From an uncultured Sutterella sp. (GTDB lineage Bacteria; Pseudomonadota; Gammaproteobacteria; Burkholderiales; Burkholderiaceae_F), in the NCBI GenBank assembly GCA_902463725.1, contig CABQGK010000003.1, positions 62,001 through 126,000 on the forward strand: 64,000 bases of DNA. Reading direction: 5' to 3'. The translations under genes were made by a program, and so were the position numbers. Shown here in pieces: positions 34,810-44,420 of the stretch; the stretch's first letter is position 1; each line of letters begins with the position of its first letter. Below the pieces are notes generated by a model. It saw only the letters and a list, made by a program, of their open reading frames with translations, was not told the DNA's origin and searched no databases.

Positions 34810-35399
34810 CAGTTTTCTCCTTTGCTCGTGCGGGGCTCTTTGAGTGCTTGCGCATCAAATGGAATGCGTCCTTCAAGCATGGCAAGCGCCGTGTCGATAC
34901 GCTCGCGCTCTGCTGGGGTCTCCTCGGCAAGGGGTAATCTCTGACGAGCGCCTCGACCAATGAAAAAGAGCGCAAGCAGGAAAAACCCGAGTGGCGCTAA
35001 CCACAGCAACCATGTATTAGCCTTGAACAAGGGGTTATAGAGCACAAACTCACCGTAGCGCTCAACCATCGTATCAATGACTTCTGAGTCACTTTTTCCA
35101 GCTGCAATGAGCGCAGCCGCTTCTGCTCGTAGCTCTTTAGCAGCCTCGGTCTGCGAATCAGCAATACTCTCGTTTTGGCAGACCAAGCAGCGTAGCGCTC
35201 GAGCAATCTCTACAAGCCGCGCATTGGTCTTGGGATCCATCTCGGTAGGCTGTGCCACCGTCGGTAGCGCAGCCGCTGGAGCGGTTTCTTTTTTCCCTAG
35301 AAGCGCATCGGGCGAAGGATTCGCGGCAAAACTCGACGCACTGATCAACATCAGCGCCGATACGGCAAGCACCGTTAATGGCTTTCTGAGCATCATCAT
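34809..35399 (-). CDS. ccmH: Cytochrome c biogenesis protein CcmH
   Basis: CcmH reduces the CxxC of apocytochromes or presents it to CcmF. The 196-residue protein has a signal/anchor helix, a family-typical domain with RALRCLVCQNESIADSQ (LRCxxCQ motif, here with two cysteines), MVERYGEFVLYNP, and a C-terminal membrane helix (NTWLLWLAPLGFFLLALFFI). There are three ATGs in a row at 35399, 35396 and 35393. The first overlaps the ccmF stop. It carries an extra stretch of about 30 residues between the signal peptide and the domain. Confidence 0.9.
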   Translation of the reverse strand: MMMLRKPLTVLAVSALMLISASSFAANPSPDALLGKKETAPAAALPTVAQPTEMDPKTNARLVEIARALRCLVCQNESIADSQTEAAKELRAEAAALIAAGKSDSEVIDTMVERYGEFVLYNPLFKANTWLLWLAPLGFFLLALFFIGRGARQRLPLAEETPAERERIDTALAMLEGRIPFDAQALKEPRTSKGEN

Positions 35400-37393
35400 G
35401 CCAGCCCTCCTTCGAGTGTCTTATTGTCTAACGCGTGACGACTACCGCGCTTTAGCCCAGCACAGAACCCCATCAGGCCGCCCGCAGCCATGAAAAGCGT
35501 CCCCACCCAAATGAGCATGACCCAAGGCTTCACATAAAGGCGCATCACCCAGCCTTTTTCGTCTGGTGTCGGTACACCCATCGAGACGTAGAGATCTTCC
35601 CACGGGCGATGCAAAATGGCCGCCTCAGTCATTGACATCGATTCGACACTGTCGTAATTACGCTTTTCAGGCACAAGCACCGCGATAGTTTGTCCCGCAC
35701 GATCGAGCACGCTCACCGTCGCCACCGCCGCCTGATAATTGGGGCCACGTACGTTTTCAGCACGCTCAAAGCGATAGGTCACATCAGCCACGCTCAATAT
35801 CTGGCCAGGATACATCGTCACATTGCGCTCTTGTTCGGTGAGCGTGACCACTACCGCACCCGCTATGGTTAGCCCTACCCCAGCATGCGCAATAGCCATC
35901 CCAAGTAGACCTAGCGAAAGCGCACGCACGCCGCCGCGCGCTACGCGTTTAACGAGATCGATGAGCGCACCAAACGTCACAAAGCCCGCGACAAACCATG
36001 CCGCTGCAAGTCCCATTTGTGATAGGAGCGGGGCTGTTTCGCCAGAAGGCAGCACAGCGCTTGGCCCCAGAAGGAGCATTAAGAGCGAGAACGCTAACGC
36101 AACAAGCGCTGCGGGCACCGAGAGCCCAAGCACATTTCCGAGCGTCCCTCGCTTCCACGCGAGCGCCGTCCCTGGGGTCATCAACACAGCCACAGGTAAA
36201 AATACCATCGTAAAGACCGTATTGAAATACGGCGCCCCAACCGAGATCTTCACATCGAAAAGCGCATCGAGGAAAAGCGGATAGAGAGTGCCGAGCAGAA
36301 TCACCCCCATGGCGGCAATCAGCAACACGTTATTGGCCCAAAGCGCCCCTTCGCGCGAGAGTTGCTCCCAAGGCACTGCTTCGGCAAGGCGACGAGCGCG
36401 TACGGCAAAAAGGCCAAATGAGAGACCAATGACAATGGAGAGGAAAATGAGAATAAAAAGGCCTCGCTCGGGGTCTGCTGCAAAGGCATGTACAGAATTC
36501 AAAACCCCTGAGCGCACGAGGAACGTGCCTAGTAGCGAAAGTGCAAAGGTCAGAATCGCCAAAAATACCGTCCAAAGTCGGAACGCGCCACGCTTTTCCG
36601 TCACTAAGAGGCTGTGCATGAGTGCTGTACCCGTCAGCCACGGCATAAAGGAGCTATTTTCGACAGGGTCCCAAGCCCACCAGCCACCCCAACCAAGCTC
36701 GTAGTAACTCCAGTAAGAACCTAGCGAAATGCCAAGCGTCAATAACACCCAGCTTGCACTCGTCCACGGACGCATCCAACGTGCCCAGTGCACATCGAGC
36801 CTTCCACCCAAAAGCGACGCAATTGCAAAGGCAAAGGGAACCGAAAAGCCTACATAGCCGAGGTAGAGCAGCGGCGGATGGAAAATCATCCCAGGGTCTT
36901 GCAAGAGAGGATTGAGATCCGCGCCATTGGACGCTGGCGGAAAGAGCCGCAAAAAGGGGTTGGATGTCAGCGTGATAAAAAGCAGCAACCCAAAGGCAAT
37001 GGCAGAGAGCGTGGCGAGAATTCTTGCTAACACTCGCTCAGGAAGGTTCCGCCCAGATATCGCCACCACAGCGCTCCACCAACTGAGCACCGTCACCCAA
37101 AAAAGAATACTGCCCTCATGAGAGCCCCAAACCGCAGCCACCTTGTAGTAAAGCGGTAGCGTCAAATTTGAGTGTCTCGCGACGTTGAGAATTGAAAAAT
37201 CACTCGTCACAAAGCCTGCCGTCAGCGTAGCAAGCGCTACCGTACAAAAGAGCGCTGTCAGCGCAGCCGCCACTGGCGCACAGCGCATCCAAGCACGCCA
37301 CCCTCTTTGCGCTCCCGCAAATGGCAAAACCATGCCTGCAAGCGCAATCACGCAGGCAAGCACTAGTGCAAATTGACCGAGTTCCGCAATCAC
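35396..37393 (-). CDS. ccmF: Haem lyase subunit CcmF
   Basis: CcmF joins haem to apocytochrome c in the inner membrane. The 665-residue protein has about 14 membrane helices. The haem-handling WWD-type motif reads GWGGWWAWDPVENSSFMPW, and WGSHEGSILFWV and the P-his region are present (family features). A GTG at 37393 is the start, with GGGAGG eight bases before it. ccmG/dsbE, which normally sits between ccmF and ccmH, is missing: ccmH overlaps ccmF directly. The ccmABCDE genes are not in this window. Confidence 0.93.
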   Translation of the reverse strand: MIAELGQFALVLACVIALAGMVLPFAGAQRGWRAWMRCAPVAAALTALFCTVALATLTAGFVTSDFSILNVARHSNLTLPLYYKVAAVWGSHEGSILFWVTVLSWWSAVVAISGRNLPERVLARILATLSAIAFGLLLFITLTSNPFLRLFPPASNGADLNPLLQDPGMIFHPPLLYLGYVGFSVPFAFAIASLLGGRLDVHWARWMRPWTSASWVLLTLGISLGSYWSYYELGWGGWWAWDPVENSSFMPWLTGTALMHSLLVTEKRGAFRLWTVFLAILTFALSLLGTFLVRSGVLNSVHAFAADPERGLFILIFLSIVIGLSFGLFAVRARRLAEAVPWEQLSREGALWANNVLLIAAMGVILLGTLYPLFLDALFDVKISVGAPYFNTVFTMVFLPVAVLMTPGTALAWKRGTLGNVLGLSVPAALVALAFSLLMLLLGPSAVLPSGETAPLLSQMGLAAAWFVAGFVTFGALIDLVKRVARGGVRALSLGLLGMAIAHAGVGLTIAGAVVVTLTEQERNVTMYPGQILSVADVTYRFERAENVRGPNYQAAVATVSVLDRAGQTIAVLVPEKRNYDSVESMSMTEAAILHRPWEDLYVSMGVPTPDEKGWVMRLYVKPWVMLIWVGTLFMAAGGLMGFCAGLKRGSRHALDNKTLEGGLA

Positions 37394-37456
37394 GCTCAGT
37401 CCCTCCCATTGATTATGACTTCAGCCTGAAAACGCCCGCTCGCAGTCCTAGTAAAA

Positions 37457-37493
37457 ACGCCGGCCTGCCCGAGCATTTCGGAGAGGCCGGCGT
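37457..37493 (-). terminator. Terminator of the PpiC-type foldase gene
   Basis: ACGCCGGCCT (37457-37466) pairs with AGGCCGGCGT (37484-37493), and TTTTTAC follows on the minus strand. Confidence 0.85.
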
Positions 37494-37537
37494 CAATCTT
37501 GTGGGCGCTGCGGCGCGCAACACTGCGCGCGGTACGA

Positions 37538-38335
37538 TTACTTCTTGACGTCAGCAGCACTCACCTGTTCACGCACAAAGCTCTGAACCTTACGATTCAT
37601 GAGTTGGTGCTGCAGGTCGTTCTTGTACTTGTCATAGGGCGGGAAGATCTGCGCAGCGCGTTCATCTTCAAGCTTGATGATGAAAAAGCCCGCGGGCGTC
37701 TGCACCGGTTCCTTGACCATTTCACCCTTCTTGAGGGAGGTAATGGCGGTCTTCAGTTCGCCACGATAGCTATTGGGGCTCATCCAATCAAGAAGGCCAC
37801 CAGCGTCTTTGCTCGATTCATCAAGCGACTTCTGCGCAGCAACCTTGGCAAAGTCCTCACCATTCTGGATGCTCTTGAGAATCACAGCCGCTTCAACCTT
37901 GTCCTTGACGGCAATCAGACGCACGCGCACTTCCTTGTCGCCCCAAGCAGCCTTTTCCTTGTCATAAGCAGCTTTGATTTCCGCTTCCGAAACTGGATTC
38001 TTCTTGACAAAATCGCCAATCGCACGATTCATCAGAATCATGTTCGTCTGCATGGCAATTTCTTCCTGGACCTCAGGGTCTTTATCGATGCCAAGTTTCT
38101 TGGCCACATCCGCCATCACCTTGGCTTCAATGATCATGCTACGAACGTTGTCTTCAAAATCAGGATCCATCATGGCATGCGGATTCTGATCCATGGCAAG
38201 CGTCGAAGCGGCCAGTTTTTCCTGCGAGGCCTTGGAAATCACTTGGCCATTGACAGTGATGTCCTTGAATTCAGCGCTCGCCGTACCGGCAAGGAGAGCC
38301 AATCCGAGGGCAACGATAAGCGGGGTCTTCTTCAT
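37538..38335 (-). CDS. Periplasmic peptidyl-prolyl isomerase, PpiC/parvulin type
   Basis: The 265-residue protein has the signal peptide MKKTPLIVALGLALLAGTASA, an N-terminal helical chaperone part with a SurA-like organisation, and one parvulin domain (about residues 130-235): VRVRLIAVKDKVEAAVIL, NGEDFAKVAAQKSLDESSKDAGGLLDW split here, and VQTPAGFFIIKLEDERA. It should help fold outer-membrane or secreted proteins. The frame opens at 38404, but AAGGATGGA precedes the ATG at 38335, and that start gives the signal peptide. It is upstream of the ccm genes with a terminator in between. Confidence 0.85.
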   Translation of the reverse strand: MKKTPLIVALGLALLAGTASAEFKDITVNGQVISKASQEKLAASTLAMDQNPHAMMDPDFEDNVRSMIIEAKVMADVAKKLGIDKDPEVQEEIAMQTNMILMNRAIGDFVKKNPVSEAEIKAAYDKEKAAWGDKEVRVRLIAVKDKVEAAVILKSIQNGEDFAKVAAQKSLDESSKDAGGLLDWMSPNSYRGELKTAITSLKKGEMVKEPVQTPAGFFIIKLEDERAAQIFPPYDKYKNDLQHQLMNRKVQSFVREQVSAADVKK

Positions 38336-38686
38336 ATTCGGTCCATCCTTTTTTATGGAATTGCATCCGTTGTGAACGTTGTGATGGCTACCCTGCATCA
38401 ACACAAGGCAAGCCTAACAGATGTGTCGCAACAAAATCTAACAGTGAATTCTTTCGCGAACCTTACGTGAATGACTCCAAGGCCTCAATTGGGATTAGGG
38501 ATTACCCTTGAGTACTCGACTTTTGGCCTACTCTTTGCGCAGGTATTGATCCAGTTCAAATATTTCGACCAGCCTGACGATTTCGTTCAGAAAAAATTAA
38601 CTTCTGTGAAGTCGCTTTGGTGCGTCATCTAAGACGAAAAGCGCCCGTAGCTAGTGCCGTTGCAGAGCTTCACCATGCGCTAGTTT

Positions 38687-40033
38687 CTACCAGCCGCCCG
38701 AGTAGCCAATGAGCAAGTTGGTATAGACATCGTAGAGCGTGATGATCGAGCGCTCATCAAAGTCGACGCTCGCATGCTCGCCCGCTTCTTCGAGTTTGGC
38801 ACCCACCAAGAAATACCCTGCTTTACCGCCCAAACTCTGAACGCGGCGAATCAGCAACGTTGCATCATCGCTACTGTTAATGGGCGCCGTGGCAATCACG
38901 TTTTGGCAGCGTCGAGCGCGGCGCGCGCAGATAGAAATCATCTGCGTGACCGCATCATCAGGCACAAAGTCCACAGCCTCACCCATGATAAGGTGGCGGC
39001 AGCGCACCCCAAAGGCCATAGCACAGCCTTCAGCGCGCTGAATAGCAAGCCTGGTCAGTTGTTGGTTAATGGCTTCATTTTCCCCACGAACCTCAACCTC
39101 GAGCTTGGCGTGGGAAGCCACCACGTTGCGGCCCTCGCCTGCATGCATGGTACCGACATTGACGCGCGTCATACCGTCCGAGTGGCGCGGCAGTGCCATT
39201 AATAGGAGTGCGGCGTCAGCTGCGGCGAGAAGCGCATTGCGACCAATCTGCGGCTGCATCCCCGCATGAGATGCCTCCCCCTCAAACATGAAGTCAACCT
39301 TGGTGGTGCAGAGAAATTTCTCTGGCGCTGCAACCACCGTTCCCGCAGTAATATCCACCGCCATATGTGCGCAGAGCAGCAAATCCACATCATCGACACA
39401 ACCCGATTTCACCATTGGGTAAGCGCCACGTGAGCCCTCTTCACCAGGCTGAAAGATAAAGCGAATGCGCCCCGAGAGATTGGCGCTGTTGGCGACGACA
39501 AAACGCCCCAACGCAAAGGCAACCGCCTGATGCGCATCGTGTCCGCAGGCATGCATGACGCCGCGACGCTTGGAGCTAAAGCCTTCACGGAAGGGGATGT
39601 GAGCTGCATCTTCAGGCTCATCCATATAGAGCGCATCGAGCTCCACACGGATTGCAATCGTGCGGCCAGCGCGTTTCGTATCATAGGTAGCGATCAAGCC
39701 CGTAATGCCGCCCATGCGCTCGAGGAGTTCCTCAGAAACGCCCGCCGAGCGCGCCTTCGCTTCGGCAATCATCACCTCTTCGGTGTTGCGGCCTCGAATA
39801 AAGACGGGATCGATAATCTCGCGGCCACAGCGTACCGTAAAACCCAGTTCCTCAAAATACGTTACAGCGCGCGCCGTGGCAACAAATTCCGTCCACCCTG
39901 CTTCGGGTAGCGCGTGAATCTCACGACGGCGAGCAATAATTTCATGCTCCTGCACAGGGTCGCTCCAGTTGGGCATCTGCGCCGCTGGCGACGGACCTGT
40001 TTGCGCGAGAGAAGATTCTTGAGGAGTTGACAT
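38687..40033 (-). CDS. M20 family amidohydrolase, AbgA-like
   Basis: The 448-residue enzyme resembles the A subunit of p-aminobenzoyl-glutamate hydrolase: RRREIHALPEAGWTEFVATA, the metal-binding MHACGHDAHQA and QPGEEGSRGA, the dimerisation domain with GEASHAGMQPQIGRNALL, and INSSDDATLLIRRVQ near the end. M20 enzymes use two zinc or manganese ions to split amide bonds. The AbgB partner is not here, so it may act alone on a folate breakdown product or an acyl-amino acid. AGGA lies eight bases before the ATG. tyrA lies just upstream in the same direction. Confidence 0.85.
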   Translation of the reverse strand: MSTPQESSLAQTGPSPAAQMPNWSDPVQEHEIIARRREIHALPEAGWTEFVATARAVTYFEELGFTVRCGREIIDPVFIRGRNTEEVMIAEAKARSAGVSEELLERMGGITGLIATYDTKRAGRTIAIRVELDALYMDEPEDAAHIPFREGFSSKRRGVMHACGHDAHQAVAFALGRFVVANSANLSGRIRFIFQPGEEGSRGAYPMVKSGCVDDVDLLLCAHMAVDITAGTVVAAPEKFLCTTKVDFMFEGEASHAGMQPQIGRNALLAAADAALLLMALPRHSDGMTRVNVGTMHAGEGRNVVASHAKLEVEVRGENEAINQQLTRLAIQRAEGCAMAFGVRCRHLIMGEAVDFVPDDAVTQMISICARRARRCQNVIATAPINSSDDATLLIRRVQSLGGKAGYFLVGAKLEEAGEHASVDFDERSIITLYDVYTNLLIGYSGGW

Positions 40034-40109
40034 GCTAAGCGTCCTAAAAGTTCGTGTCTTGCTTTCAAAGCTAAGCCATCATCGGAGTCGAGTTCTGTGC
40101 GCAACGCAC

Positions 40110-41039
40110 CTATTTCTTTTTAACGGGCTTGAGTCGTTCTATGCCTGATTGCGCTGGCGGCAGTAGTCCTGCCATCTCGCGGCGTGTATCGCGCGCCTCC
40201 GTGAGCAGCGCGGTCATGTGCGAGACATCCTCTTGCTCGACCGCCTGCCGTAGCTCACGCACAGCATCCTGCACAATATCGAGCGTCTCTAAAAGCGCCT
40301 TTCGATTGGCAATAAAAATATCACGCCAGAGCATGGGGTCGGCTTGTGCAATGCGCGTAAAGTCCCTAAAGCCACCTCCCGCCGCCTTTAAGGCAGCGCC
40401 CCCAACCGGCGACATGCGTGTAGCACGCATCATGGCGTAGGCCAAAAGATGCGGCGCATGCGAGACCAGCGCATAGACGCGGTCATGCGTCTCTGGACTC
40501 ATACGTACGATACGAGCGCCAAGCGCCTCCCAGAGCTCAGCCACCCAATCGAGCGTCTCTGTGCTTACTCCTTCAATGGGGCTCAGAACCGCTGCAGCGC
40601 CCTGAAAAAGCGAAGGCGTAGCGGCCTCGATACCACTTTTCTCGCTACCTGCAATCGGGTGCAGGGGCACGTAGTGCGCCCACAAGTCCGAGCGAAGCGA
40701 ACCCCGAGCCGCAGCCACCACAGGGGCTCGCACGCTCGCAACATCGCTCACAATCGTATTTTCGGGTGCGGCTCTCGATATCGCAGCAAACACGCTACGT
40801 GCAGCACCAGGCGGCACAGCCACAACAACGTAGTCGGCGCCACTCACTGCTTGCTCCACAGAGTCGGTCACAAGGTCTGCGAGCGCATGCTCACGGCTGT
40901 AAGCAAGGGTGGCAGCATTGAGATCCATGGCAGCGGTGCATAGTTCAGCAAAGCGAGGCTCGCCCGCCGCACGCAATGCTTGCCAACCGAGAAGCGCCGA
41001 GCCCCCGATGAGACCAAATCCAATGACCGCTATTTTCAT
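40110..41039 (-). CDS. tyrA: Prephenate dehydrogenase TyrA
   Basis: TyrA oxidises prephenate to 4-hydroxyphenylpyruvate for tyrosine synthesis. The 309-residue protein has IAVIGFGLIGGSALLG (NAD site), VVVAVPPGAA, VSDVASVRAPVV, HYVPLHPIAGSEKSGIEAA with the substrate-binding HPIAGSE, and ISHAPHLLAYAM-like VSHAPHLLAYAMM. It is a single-function enzyme without a chorismate mutase domain. ATG at 41039 is used rather than a TTG three codons upstream. It ends in a basic tail (RLKPVKKK). Confidence 0.93.
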   Translation of the reverse strand: MKIAVIGFGLIGGSALLGWQALRAAGEPRFAELCTAAMDLNAATLAYSREHALADLVTDSVEQAVSGADYVVVAVPPGAARSVFAAISRAAPENTIVSDVASVRAPVVAAARGSLRSDLWAHYVPLHPIAGSEKSGIEAATPSLFQGAAAVLSPIEGVSTETLDWVAELWEALGARIVRMSPETHDRVYALVSHAPHLLAYAMMRATRMSPVGGAALKAAGGGFRDFTRIAQADPMLWRDIFIANRKALLETLDIVQDAVRELRQAVEQEDVSHMTALLTEARDTRREMAGLLPPAQSGIERLKPVKKK

Positions 41040-41216
41040 GTATTTCAAAGAGTCAACGCACTGCGCGCGACTATCTAAGTGGGAAACGCTAAGAGAGAGG
41101 TTTTCGCTCTGAATTCGCTCAAGTGTAGCAGGGCGCGCACGCCTCTGGGTTATTGTGCGGCACGCGCTTCGGCCGTATCCTCAAGGGCGTGCCAGTTTTC
41201 GACGCTCAGTAAAGCG

Positions 41217-41879
41217 CTAAAGCGGTTGCGCCCATTTTGCAAAACGCACAAGTTCCTCGGGCGTGGAGATGCCAAGCTTGGAATAGACGTGTGCGCGATG
41301 CACTTCCACGGTGCGAACCGCGTTGCCGAGTCGCTCGGCAATTTGACGGTTTGTGAGTCCCTCAAGAACCAAGCGAGCCACTAGACGCTCTTTCTGCGTG
41401 AGGCTCTCCCAGCGCTCACTCGGCGCGGGACTCGAACTCGTAGCTTGAGCCCTACTCGCTGCACCAGAGCATTGAGCACAGGCTTGCGCAACGGCTGCGA
41501 GGAAGCGCTCGTTATCAAGGGGTTTTTGTAAAAAGTCGACGGCGCCACGCTTCAGTGCCATAACCGCCATGTCCACTTCGCCGTGCCCCGTAAGAAAAAC
41601 GATCGGCGTATACCAATTTCTCTCGCGCATTTCAATCTGCGCCTCGAGTCCAGATTTTCCAGGCATGCGTACATCCATCACCACAACGCCTGGTGTACTC
41701 GGGCTATCGCTTCGAAGATAATGCTCCGCACTCTCAAAGGTCATGACGCGCCAGCCCTCAATTTCTAACACGCACTGCAGTGCGTCACGCACAGCTTGGT
41801 CGTCATCAACCACCCGAACCACACACTGCTCTTGTAGTACGGCTAAGTCCGACGCGCTAATTTCAAACTGCTCATCCAT
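41217..41879 (-). CDS. LuxR/FixJ-type response regulator, TtrR-like
   Basis: The receiver domain (residues about 20-135) has the acidic pair VVDDD, the phosphorylation site in VVMDVRMPGKSG (D69) and the conserved lysine in FLQKPLDN. A LuxR-type helix-turn-helix follows (LTQKERLVARLVLEGLTNRQIAERLGN, split as LTQKERLVARL and GLTNRQIAERL). The ATG at 41879 is chosen because GGAGG lies eight bases upstream; an earlier ATG at 41894 has none. It follows its sensor kinase after 17 bases. It probably controls the divergent flavocytochrome operon. Confidence 0.88.
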   Translation of the reverse strand: MDEQFEISASDLAVLQEQCVVRVVDDDQAVRDALQCVLEIEGWRVMTFESAEHYLRSDSPSTPGVVVMDVRMPGKSGLEAQIEMRERNWYTPIVFLTGHGEVDMAVMALKRGAVDFLQKPLDNERFLAAVAQACAQCSGAASRAQATSSSPAPSERWESLTQKERLVARLVLEGLTNRQIAERLGNAVRTVEVHRAHVYSKLGISTPEELVRFAKWAQPL

Positions 41880-41896
41880 TCTTCTCACCTCCATCG

Positions 41897-44056
41897 TTAT
41901 AGGTGCTGCCCGATATCCGACTCGTTTCGAGCTTCTTGCGTCGCAACGGATTCTTCGTGCTCGCTCGGCTCGCCCTCATGCAGTGGGAGCGAGACGCACG
42001 CGATAACACCGCCCTCCTCTTTAATTTGGTAGGTGAGCGTTGCACTATGTGCCTCTAAAATCCCGCGCACAATCGAAAGCCCCAGCCCTAAGCCACTCTC
42101 CTTGGTGCTCGTTGGGTTACCAATGAGCGCCTCACGCGCAGCATCCGATAGCCGCGCCCCGTTATCCTCAAACTCAATGCGCAGCGTAGCGCTTTCTGCT
42201 TGAGCGCTCACACGCACCCAAACACGTGGTACGACCCCAGGCGAGTGCGCTGCTTCGAGCGCGTTCTTAAGCAAATTCACAAACACGAGCTCCATGCCGA
42301 GCGCATCGAGCGTGAGGTCAGCGTCATCGCCGGCAAGTAGCTGGATTTCTCCTTGAAATCGCGCCGAAAGCTTCAAGTCGTCAATGGCTTTACTGAGCAC
42401 GGTGCGAACCGCGACGCGGTACCGTGGAGGACGATCGGCTTTTGCATAAAGGCGCACACGCTCCACGATCTGATTGGCCCGTTCGGTTTCCACGTTTAAT
42501 TTTTCCAGAATTCGCATCCAAGGCGAATCGGGCTGCGCCTCTTTAGCGTCAGCCTTTTGCATGGCACGCTTGAGTGCAAAGACGTAGAGCGAAATCGCTG
42601 ATAATGGCTGACGCATTTCATGCGCAAAAATCGAGCTCAACTGACCCACTGCCCCCATGCGCTCAAGTCGGTCAATTCGTGCCCCAGCTTCGCGCGTGGC
42701 TCGTTCGAGTTTTTTCGTCTCCTCGAGCGCGTTGCTAAGCGCCTCGGTTCTCACCCGTACGAGATACCCCACACGAAGGCTGTGTCCAACAAGCGCTAAG
42801 AGCGCCACCACCAACGCAAGCACAAAGCCACGAGCCTTTTCCCAGATCCGCTCGAGTGTCCAATCATCCAAGTAATGATAGGGGCCAACATGTAGGCTCT
42901 CAAAGAGCGCATCAACGCTCGAGTAATCCGTTGCGACCCCCCAATAGAATCCGTCCTTACCCGCTGGCGGCATCTGCAGGAGCGCACGCGTCACGAGTCG
43001 CGAGAGCCGTGGATCCGTGCGCGCCGTAGTGGCCACCGTCCAAGCGGGGTAAAGCTCGGTACTTCTCGCGCAGACCTCGCCCTTTTGCGTCATAGGGTGC
43101 ACCACACGGTACAACCCTCGCTCTTCTGGGTGCGCCGCGAGGTGATTCTCCAAAAAGCAGAGTCGCATAAAAGCGACATCGACCTCGTTTTTTTGCAGCA
43201 GTGCAAACGCGCCACCAATTGCTGGCCCGTCACCCAAAAACACTTCTCGTCCAAAAAACTGATCGGGGTGAAAGCCCTCACGTACGAGCTCACCCATCGG
43301 GATGTCATAGCCCGTAAAACCCTCACGCACACTCGTCACAAGCCGCGCCCCCTTGAGGTCGGCAAGTGTGCGTAGATCCGCGCGCTGCGCACTCACCACC
43401 ATGGCAACCCCCTCACTACGATTGGGATCGGGGTAGTTTTTAGAAAGCCCCGTCGCCAAATCACGCGCGCCTTCAAGTACCAAACGACGATAGCGTCCAG
43501 AGCTTGCGAGGAAAATATCGACTTCCCCCTTGTGCACGGCCGCAGAGAGCTCCTCAAGCGAATAGGTATGGATGCGGATGGCATCCTCGCCAAAGAAGGT
43601 TTTGAGCTGATGTACTGTCGCCTCTAGCAACCCCTCAAGTGGCGCTGGGCTTGCGTAGCGCACAACCCCCACACGCAAGGGATGCGCCTTGCTCGGCCAG
43701 CCAAAATCCGTATAGCCATAGACAAGCTCGGTGGCCTTGGAAACCGCGCTCACCGTTTCGCTCTCAGGTAGCCCCACCACACTCTCCGTATCCACTTCAA
43801 GCGGGCGCGGTGGACGTGTATTGGGAGGCAAGGGACCGAGGGGTGGTGCGGCCTCTCCCTGCGAATTAAGCGCGCTCTGGGCAGCTTGCACTTGCGTTGC
43901 AGGCGCCTGCGCTACGCTTAGCTCGGTCGCGCTCACCGCAAAGCGTGGCCAAGCAAGCCCCATGGCAAGGAGCGTAGTAAGTGGAGCAACACAAATGCTT
44001 AGGCTACGACGCGCAAAACGTTGCTCACGACACATACTTTTGGGCTCAAACATCAT
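41897..44056 (-). CDS. Sensor histidine kinase with periplasmic PhnD-like domain, TtrS-like
   Basis: The protein of about 719 residues has a signal/anchor helix, a proline-rich linker, a phosphonate-binding-like periplasmic domain (LRVGVVRYASPAPLEGLLEA, TSVREGFTGYDIPMG, GGAFALLQKNEVDVAFMRL), one membrane helix (FVLALVVALLALVGHSL) and a kinase core: SIFAHEMRQPLSAIS (H-box), VFVNLLKNALEAA (N-box) and SGLGLGLSIVRGIL (G-box). This layout is that of the tetrathionate sensor TtrS and its relatives. The ligand is unknown. Starts at 44056, 44053 and 44038 are possible; ATG 44056 is used. The response regulator follows. Confidence 0.87.
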   Translation of the reverse strand: MMFEPKSMCREQRFARRSLSICVAPLTTLLAMGLAWPRFAVSATELSVAQAPATQVQAAQSALNSQGEAAPPLGPLPPNTRPPRPLEVDTESVVGLPESETVSAVSKATELVYGYTDFGWPSKAHPLRVGVVRYASPAPLEGLLEATVHQLKTFFGEDAIRIHTYSLEELSAAVHKGEVDIFLASSGRYRRLVLEGARDLATGLSKNYPDPNRSEGVAMVVSAQRADLRTLADLKGARLVTSVREGFTGYDIPMGELVREGFHPDQFFGREVFLGDGPAIGGAFALLQKNEVDVAFMRLCFLENHLAAHPEERGLYRVVHPMTQKGEVCARSTELYPAWTVATTARTDPRLSRLVTRALLQMPPAGKDGFYWGVATDYSSVDALFESLHVGPYHYLDDWTLERIWEKARGFVLALVVALLALVGHSLRVGYLVRVRTEALSNALEETKKLERATREAGARIDRLERMGAVGQLSSIFAHEMRQPLSAISLYVFALKRAMQKADAKEAQPDSPWMRILEKLNVETERANQIVERVRLYAKADRPPRYRVAVRTVLSKAIDDLKLSARFQGEIQLLAGDDADLTLDALGMELVFVNLLKNALEAAHSPGVVPRVWVRVSAQAESATLRIEFEDNGARLSDAAREALIGNPTSTKESGLGLGLSIVRGILEAHSATLTYQIKEEGGVIACVSLPLHEGEPSEHEESVATQEARNESDIGQHL

Positions 44057-44420
44057 TGTCTTAGCGCTATCCGAAATAAAAAGGTCAAAGAAGCCCGAGA
44101 AAGAGCAGCTGCGCCGCGGCAATATTCTGCGAGCCAAGGTGCACGCTCATTGTAGGAGGAAATTACCCAGATTCGCGTGGCAGAAGCGCCACTGTTAGCG
44201 CAAGCGTCAGTTGAGTAAGCGCACGTTAAGCTCGCGCAAAATCACGCTCTTTTGATTTCACGCGTCACTACGTAGTGGTAGCTTAAGCGTAAATTAAGCG
44301 CACAAAAGGTGAGCCCATGAGCGAGGTACCCAAGTCAAGGGCGCCCACGCTCGGTGAGCGCCTCGCGTCACGCTTTGGAGCTTGCCCTTTTGACCCCATC
44401 ATTCATAGGAGAACATCACA
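44057..44420. other. Divergent regulatory region before the flavocytochrome genes
   Basis: This stretch separates the sensor kinase from the flavocytochrome operon. It contains two pairs of TTAAGC repeats, a 12-base palindrome and a possible short ORF, listed separately. Confidence 0.45.
44216..44300 (+). promoter_or_regulatory. Candidate response-regulator binding sites: paired TTAAGC boxes
   Basis: TAAGCG at 44216 and TAAGC at 44227 are 11 bases apart. TTAAGCG at 44283-44289 and again at 44294-44300 are also 11 bases apart. Between the pairs lies the perfect palindrome CACTACGTAGTG (44266-44277). One helical turn between copies is what a dimeric LuxR-type regulator would read as a direct repeat. 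Confidence 0.5.

Noticed and set aside
37499..38470. Plus-strand ORF of 323 codons opposite the PpiC-type gene
   Set aside because: No ribosome-binding site or family features; it mirrors the isomerase gene with its signal peptide and terminator.
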